Source: Alphaproteobacteria bacterium (GTDB lineage Bacteria > Pseudomonadota > Alphaproteobacteria > Bin95). Taken from it: a DNA stretch of 34,865 nt. The notes under the pieces were generated by a model. It had not been told where the DNA came from. It ran no database searches and worked only from the letters and a program-made list of their open reading frames with translations. The DNA lies in the NCBI GenBank assembly GCA_022827685.1, contig JAJEIH010000005.1, positions 1 to 34,865 on the forward strand. Direction: 5' to 3'. The translations under genes and the position numbers were made by a program. This document shows positions 30,062 to 34,865 of this stretch, in pieces. Position 1 is the stretch's first letter. Each line of letters starts with the position of its first letter.

Positions 30062-32350
30062 ATGGCGCGCCGCCCCTTTCTCGTTCGCTACATCCTGCTG
30101 CCGGACCTGCTGGGACCGGCATCGAGGGCGCTCGGCGAAGGCGCCGGCGTGCTGCGCGCCGCGTTCGGCGCCCTGAGGCGGCCTGCGGGCGGGGCAAGAC
30201 TGTCGCGCCCGCGCGGGCCGCTCGGCTGGCTCGGCCTCGCCATGGCGTGCGCCGGCCTCGTCTGGATCGGATTGGCGGCGTTTGCCATGTGGGCGGGCAC
30301 GGCGCCGGCCGAGGCCCAGACGCCGCCCGTTCCCGACCTCTCCGGCGCGCCGGACCAGGCGGGCCGGGCCCTGCTTGCCTTCCTCTCCGACCTCGACACC
30401 GGAAACAACAGTGCGCTCTCCGGCATGCTGACGATCTACAGCGGCGCGATCCTGGTCCTTGCGGGCGTGCTGCTCGTCTGGTGGACCGCGACCGGCACCG
30501 TCGACACCGCCAGCCGGGGCCGCTGGGGGTTCACCGGCAAGGAGACGCTCCGGATCACCGCCGCGTTCCTGCTCATGGTGCCGCTTTTCGGAGGCCTGTC
30601 GGGCGGACAGCATCTCGCGCTCTCGCTCGCGCGCACCGGCGGCGACATTGCGCAACTCGTCTGGGGCAAGTTCTCCGAGGACGTGCTCGGCGAGGGCAGG
30701 ATAATCGCCCCGCCCCCCGGGGAGCGCGAACTGCGCGCCATGCTCGCCTCGCTCTTCCTGGTCGAGCTCTGTGCCGCGACTGCGAACATGGCGGCGCTGG
30801 AGGCCGGGGACGAGCCTTATGTCGTCCTCCGGGAGGAGGAGCGCGTCGAGACCAATATCGAGCGCCGGCAGCGCTTCAGGGGGCGCGGCAGGCGCTCCGG
30901 CAGCTATGACGGCGCGCGCGGCGGCATGCCGAAGGGGATGTGCGGCGCCGTCAGCCAGGCGGGGCTCGACGGCGGCGAGACTGCAGGCGGCAAGATGTCG
31001 GAAGCGCACGGCGCCGCGCTCGAGGCCGTGAGGCCGGCGCTCAGGACCATTGCCGGCGATCTCGCCCTCTGGTTCGCCGCGCCGCCCGGGCAGGCCCGCA
31101 GGGACGGGCCGTTGCCGGATATCGAGGAGCTGCTCGTGCAGGCGGACCCGGCCGCTCTCTACCTGGGGCGGGTGCGCGCGGCAGCCGACGCGACGCGGGA
31201 CGAGGCCACCGGCGCGCTCAAGGACGGGCTGAAGGCCGATGCCGAAAACCTTCCATGGACCATGGCGGCCTCGCTGTTCATCACCATCACCCGCCATGTC
31301 GGCGACTACCAGCTGGGCGCGGCGAACATCCCGAGGGTGTCGCCGCCCTCGGCGCGCCTGGCGGAGCTGGTGCCCCAGGCCGACAAGGCCGTGAAGGCGG
31401 CCGCCGAGCAACTCGCCGCCTCGAACGAATATCCGGCCGCGCTTGGCGCCTCCGCCGACCCCGCCGGCGGCTCGGGCGGCTTCGGAGGCATCGGACGCGG
31501 CGCGTTCGACTGGCTCGACCTGGAGGACATCGAGTTCGTCGACAGCGGCAACCCGATTCTCGACCTGGTCTCGCTCGGACACAGCCTCACCATCAAGGGG
31601 ATCGGCGCCATCCTGGTCCTTGGCGGCGTCGCCACGGGCTCCAACCTGCTGAACTCGATACCGCTCATCGGCGGCGGCCTGGATGCATTCGAGGCAGCAT
31701 GGCAGGTGACCGACAGCTTCATCTCGACGATCCTGGGCCTGATGATCCTGGCCGGCCTGGTGCTGGCCTATCTCGTACCCGTGCTGCCGTTCGTGCGCTT
31801 CCTCTTCGGCCTGCTGGCCTGGCTGGTGGCGGTGATCGCGGCCGTGTTCGCCATGCCGGTCTGGCTCGCCGGCCATACCGTGCGCGGCGAGGGGTTCGTG
31901 ACGCCGGCGACGCGCCAGGGATGGCTGTTCCTGCCGGGCCTGGTGCTGCGCCCGGTGCTGATGCTGTTCGGACTCGTGATCGGCTACCTGCTGTTCGTGA
32001 CGATCATGAACACCTTCAACGGCGTCTTCCGCGGCCTCGTGTTCGACGCCGGCGCCTCGGACGGGATCGGCGTGGTCGGATGGCTCGCCATGCTCGCGAT
32101 CTACCTGATGGCGGTCTACGGGCTGATGAATGCCTGCTTCAAGCTGATCGACCACCTGCCCTCCATCGCCATGGACTGGATCGGCGGGCGCGACGGCCGC
32201 GACGGTGACGCCGACCGCCTCGGCGGCGGGATCGCCGGCGCCTTCGGGCGGATCGGGCCGATGCGGGTCGGCCAGGGACGGCGCGGCCCCCGCTTGCCGA
32301 CGGGACGCGGCAGTCCGGCGCCCGGCGCGCCCGCCGACGACGGACTGTAA
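30062..32350 (+). CDS. dotA: DotA/TraY, large polytopic inner-membrane protein
   Basis: A 762-residue membrane protein. Helices are seen at the N-terminus (WLGLAMACAGLVWIGLAAFA) and near LTIYSGAILVLAGVLLVWW. Others lie at RITAAFLLMVPLFGGLSGG, AMLASLFLVELCAATANMA and GIGAILVLGGVATGSNLL. The strongest family match is in the C-terminal third: LPFVRFLFGLLAWLVAVIAA, MPVWLAGHTVRGEG and LVLRPVLMLFGLVIGYLLF, as in DotA and TraY. A periplasmic region of several hundred residues separates the two helix groups. DotA is needed for channel function and in Legionella is also released. The gene starts seven bases after the previous stop with a weak ribosome-binding site. Confidence 0.92.
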   Translation: MARRPFLVRYILLPDLLGPASRALGEGAGVLRAAFGALRRPAGGARLSRPRGPLGWLGLAMACAGLVWIGLAAFAMWAGTAPAEAQTPPVPDLSGAPDQAGRALLAFLSDLDTGNNSALSGMLTIYSGAILVLAGVLLVWWTATGTVDTASRGRWGFTGKETLRITAAFLLMVPLFGGLSGGQHLALSLARTGGDIAQLVWGKFSEDVLGEGRIIAPPPGERELRAMLASLFLVELCAATANMAALEAGDEPYVVLREEERVETNIERRQRFRGRGRRSGSYDGARGGMPKGMCGAVSQAGLDGGETAGGKMSEAHGAALEAVRPALRTIAGDLALWFAAPPGQARRDGPLPDIEELLVQADPAALYLGRVRAAADATRDEATGALKDGLKADAENLPWTMAASLFITITRHVGDYQLGAANIPRVSPPSARLAELVPQADKAVKAAAEQLAASNEYPAALGASADPAGGSGGFGGIGRGAFDWLDLEDIEFVDSGNPILDLVSLGHSLTIKGIGAILVLGGVATGSNLLNSIPLIGGGLDAFEAAWQVTDSFISTILGLMILAGLVLAYLVPVLPFVRFLFGLLAWLVAVIAAVFAMPVWLAGHTVRGEGFVTPATRQGWLFLPGLVLRPVLMLFGLVIGYLLFVTIMNTFNGVFRGLVFDAGASDGIGVVGWLAMLAIYLMAVYGLMNACFKLIDHLPSIAMDWIGGRDGRDGDADRLGGGIAGAFGRIGPMRVGQGRRGPRLPTGRGSPAPGAPADDGL

Positions 32351-32367
32351 CCGGGGAGAGGAATGTC

Positions 32368-34431
32368 ATGGGCGGATTTGCGGTTCATCTGGGCGTCGCG
32401 CTGGCGACGGGCATACCGGGATGCGGCCTCGCATTCTGGCTCTGGACCGAACGGCCCGAGCCGGAGGTCAGGGGATGGGCGCTTGCCGGCATGGCGGCGG
32501 CCTCGCTCGTCGTGCTGCTGTTCACCGAAACGAAGCGCGGCGGCCTCGGCTGGAAAATCGGCGTCTGGGGACCGACGCTCGCCGTCGCCGCAATGTCGAT
32601 CGCGGTCGACACGGCCCCGCTCGCGCTCGCGGGCGAATTCCGGGAGATCCTTGCCCTGCTCGGGACCGGGTCCTGGCTCGACCGGTTCCGGATCGCCGCG
32701 CCGCTGTTTGCCGTCCCGTTCCTGGCCATATTTTGGCTCACCGCGCTCGCGACGGGCCTCACCGGCGCCGGCCGGATGTCGAAGCGCCGCCGCTCGAAAT
32801 CCGAGCTCCACGGCGCCTCGAAGCTCATGGGATGGCGCCATCTCCGCAGCCTCGGCAAGCGCAGGGAAGGCATCCTCCTCGGCCAGACCGCATCCGGCAG
32901 CCGCGCCCCGCTCGCCGTCTGGCCGCTCGAAGGCCATGCCGTCACCATCGCGCCGCCCCGCACCGGCAAGGGCGCGCTGATCGCCGCCAACATGCTCGCG
33001 CCCGGCGAGCGCGGCTGGCAGGGCTCGACCGTCACCATCGATCCCCGGGGAGAACTCTACTGCATCGTCGCCCGCCGGCGACGCGAGCTCGGCCGCCAGG
33101 TGGTTCTGATCGATCCCTACGACGTGATCGCCCGTCACCGCGAACAGCACCGGCATTGCTATCTGCCGACCAGGGTGCCGCTCCATACGTACAACCCGCT
33201 GGACTTCCTCCGGGGCGAGGACAAGGCGGTCCAGGATATCGATATCCTGGTCCAGGCCCTGCTGACGCCTCCAACGAGCGACGCCGGCAACAGCCGTCAC
33301 TTCCACGAAAGCGCCAGGCGCCTGATCTCCGGGCATATCGCATGGGCGGCCTATCGGGCGGAGGAGGAGGACCGGAACCTGGCCCACGTGTTCGACAACC
33401 TGTCGGCGGGCCCCGACAAGCGCCGGTTCCTGATGGCGCGGATCCTCGAGCACCCGGAGTTCGCCGGCGGGCTCACCCACCGCGCGATCGAGTCGGAACT
33501 CGCCACCAGCGCCCAGGAGAGTGGATCGAACTACACCACGATCGCCAACCAGCTCCAGTTCCTGGCGCACCCGGAAATCCAGAGGCAGACCGCGGCCAGC
33601 ACGTTCGATCCCCACGATCTGGCCGAAGGGAACATGGACCTGTTCGTGGTGATCCCGGAGGAGCTCCTCAAGGCGGCCCGTCCCTGGCTCAGGCTCTGGA
33701 TAACGATCCCGTTCGCCGTCGCCGCCCGGCGGTCGCTCAAGAAGGACATGCTCATCATCATGGACGAGATGCCGGCCATCGGGTATCTCGAACCCGTCAT
33801 GGACGCATGGCGTCTCGGCGCGGGCCGCGGCGTCCACTTCTGGGCCTTCGCGCAGGCGCTCTCCGGGATCGACGGCAGCTGGGGCAAGCAACGCCGCCAG
33901 GAGCTGGTCGACCTCTCCGAAGTCGTGCAGATCCTCGGCTGGTCCCGCGCCGACGCCGCCGGCGCCGAGGAGATCTCCAAGGCCATCGGGCACGGAACGT
34001 TCGAGGGCCACACGCGAACCTCCTCCGGGACGCCGATCGGACGCTCGGTCCTCTTCTCGGCCAACAAGGTGACCGTGGGCGACAGCCGGGCGCTGGTGAA
34101 GGAGCGCATCGTGCGCCCGGAAGACCTGCTGATGATGAGGCCCGACGAGCAGTATGTCATCGCCGCCTCGAAGGACCTTCCGAGGGATGCGCTCCACCTG
34201 AGGAACACCCGCTACTGGGAGCACGCCGCCATGCGCGACGATGCCGACCCCAATCCCTATGTCGAGCGCAAGCACGCCGCGATGGGGCTGCTGCGCCGGC
34301 GGGAAGGTCCCAACACCTGGGAAGTCTTCGAGGCCGACCTGGCGCGCGAGCGCGAGCGCTACCGCGCGCGGCTGAAGCGGATGGGCCTCGACCTGGACGC
34401 CGAGGATGCGGCCGCCGCTGCCGTCTCGTAG
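32368..34431 (+). CDS. VirD4/TraG-type coupling protein
   Basis: A 687-residue ATPase that should bring the relaxase-DNA complex to the channel. It starts at ATG 32368 after GGGGAGAGG. About four N-terminal hydrophobic segments precede SKSELHGASKLMGWRHLRSL and WPLEGHAVTIAPPRTGKGAL. Walker A is PPRTGKGA (196-203) and Walker B is LIIMDEM (D466, E467). Other VirD4 marks are DPRGELYCIVARRR, VPLHTYNPLDFLRG, GGLTHRAIESELA and LSEVVQILGWS. The compact VirD4 layout differs from DotL/TrbC, the usual type IVB coupling protein, which has a long C-terminal adaptor-binding tail. Here the C-terminus ends shortly after the ATPase domain (residues of about 600-687). The relaxase is not in the window. Confidence 0.9.
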   Translation: MGGFAVHLGVALATGIPGCGLAFWLWTERPEPEVRGWALAGMAAASLVVLLFTETKRGGLGWKIGVWGPTLAVAAMSIAVDTAPLALAGEFREILALLGTGSWLDRFRIAAPLFAVPFLAIFWLTALATGLTGAGRMSKRRRSKSELHGASKLMGWRHLRSLGKRREGILLGQTASGSRAPLAVWPLEGHAVTIAPPRTGKGALIAANMLAPGERGWQGSTVTIDPRGELYCIVARRRRELGRQVVLIDPYDVIARHREQHRHCYLPTRVPLHTYNPLDFLRGEDKAVQDIDILVQALLTPPTSDAGNSRHFHESARRLISGHIAWAAYRAEEEDRNLAHVFDNLSAGPDKRRFLMARILEHPEFAGGLTHRAIESELATSAQESGSNYTTIANQLQFLAHPEIQRQTAASTFDPHDLAEGNMDLFVVIPEELLKAARPWLRLWITIPFAVAARRSLKKDMLIIMDEMPAIGYLEPVMDAWRLGAGRGVHFWAFAQALSGIDGSWGKQRRQELVDLSEVVQILGWSRADAAGAEEISKAIGHGTFEGHTRTSSGTPIGRSVLFSANKVTVGDSRALVKERIVRPEDLLMMRPDEQYVIAASKDLPRDALHLRNTRYWEHAAMRDDADPNPYVERKHAAMGLLRRREGPNTWEVFEADLARERERYRARLKRMGLDLDAEDAAAAAVS

Positions 34432-34493
34432 AAGCCGGTGGTGTCGAGCGCGTCCAGAAAATGCACGGCATCTCGACGACGCCTCCTGCGACG

Positions 34494-34865
34494 CCCCGGC
34501 GCTTCGGCGGCGGCGCCTCGAAAACACGCGGTGCCTCGCCGACGCCTCTGCAACGCCCCGGCGCTTCGGCGGCGGCGCCTCGGAAACACGCGGTGCCTCG
34601 CCGACGCCTCTGCAGCGCCCCGGCGCTTCGGCGGCGGCGTCTCGGAAACGCACGACGCCTCGACGACGCCTCGACGACGCCTTCTGCGGCGCCCCCGGCG
34701 TTTCGGCGGCGGCGCTTCGGAAACACGCGGTGCCTCGACGACGCCTCTGCAGCGCCCCCGGCGTTTCGGCGGCGGCGTCTCGGAAATGGGCGACGCCTCG
34801 ACGTCGCCTTCTGCGGCACCCCGGCGCTTCGGCGGAGGCGTCTCGGAAATGGGCGACGCCTCGAC
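34494..34865. repeat. GC-rich tandem repeat, about 62-63 bp units, six copies to window end
   Basis: The core CCCCGGCGYTTCGGCGG occurs at 34494, 34556, 34618, 34693, 34756 and 34819, giving spacings of 62, 62, 75, 63 and 63. The 75-bp unit holds an extra CGACGACGCCT-like copy. Each unit continues with CTCGGAAA, a variable part (ACACGCGGTG or TGGGCGACG) and CCTCGACGACGCC, and arms such as GACGCC/GGCGTC could pair. Spacings not divisible by three argue against a repeat-containing protein on either strand. The array follows the coupling-protein gene and runs off the window. The stretch 34432-34493 holds no gene that I can see. Function unknown; recombination hot spot, structured RNA or protein-binding array are options. 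Confidence 0.85.

Noticed and set aside
34494-34865. CRISPR-like array
   Set aside because: The units are conserved through nearly their whole length with no unique spacers, so it is a tandem repeat, not a CRISPR array.
1-34865. tRNA or rRNA genes and insertion sequences
   Set aside because: No cloverleaf-like sequence, rRNA segment, transposase motif or terminal inverted repeat with target duplication was seen by eye. A dedicated search could still find a small one.

Overview
The window is a GC-rich stretch (roughly 70% G+C by eye, strongly G/C third codon positions) of about forty tightly packed genes, nearly all on the + strand. Many genes overlap by ATGA, GTGA or TGATG junctions. Gene content points to a GC-rich proteobacterium, plausibly an alphaproteobacterium, and to a conjugative plasmid or integrative element. 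No replicon, integrase or relaxase gene lies inside the window, so the host and the type of element are inferences.

Layout. (1) 1-2387: a Cys-rich protein of unknown function whose 5' end is doubtful, then a lipoprotein. (2) 2454-11809: a type IVb thin-pilus operon of the IncI/R64 pil kind. It has a PilP-like protein, PilQ ATPase, PilR (GspF-like) inner-membrane protein, PilS-like pilin, two PilV-like minor pilins/adhesins and a PilU-like prepilin peptidase. Three small minus-strand genes (2454-2801, about 3948-4175, 10509-10715) interrupt it, each starting head-to-head with a + strand gene. (3) 11806-13324: a small Cys-rich putative zinc protein, a membrane protein and a secreted protein. 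(4) 13321-18815: outer-membrane-complex and ATPase genes: a TcpQ-like protein, DotD, a second TcpQ-like protein, a membrane protein, DotC, an SSB, DotB and IcmT. (5) 18817-25161: a Dsb-like protein with a CPWS site, two IcmL/DotI paralogues, DotH/IcmK, an HU/IHF-family protein, DotG/IcmE, an IcmC/DotE-like protein and two IcmD/DotP-like proteins. (6) 25161-34431: DotO/IcmB ATPase, two secreted proteins of unknown function, DotA/TraY and a VirD4/TraG-type coupling protein. (7) 34494-34865: a GC-rich tandem repeat of about 62-63 bp running off the window end.

How it fits together. The core is a type IVB secretion system (Dot/Icm-IncI family) in nearly the order dotD-dotC-dotB-icmT-icmM/L-icmK-icmE-icmC-icmD-icmB-dotA. 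It is joined to its own pilus for mating-pair contact. Chaperone genes (icmS, icmW, icmQ, icmR), dotF and recognisable dotL/dotM are not seen, and a VirD4-like coupling protein is present, so DNA transfer is more likely than effector delivery. Less usual parts are the HU-like protein beside a perfect terminator-like palindrome, an SSB without an acidic tail, the one-cysteine Dsb protein, tandem duplicates of icmL and icmD, N0/TcpQ-type proteins without a secretin in view, and the minus-strand membrane-protein modules. These are the best places to look for something undescribed.
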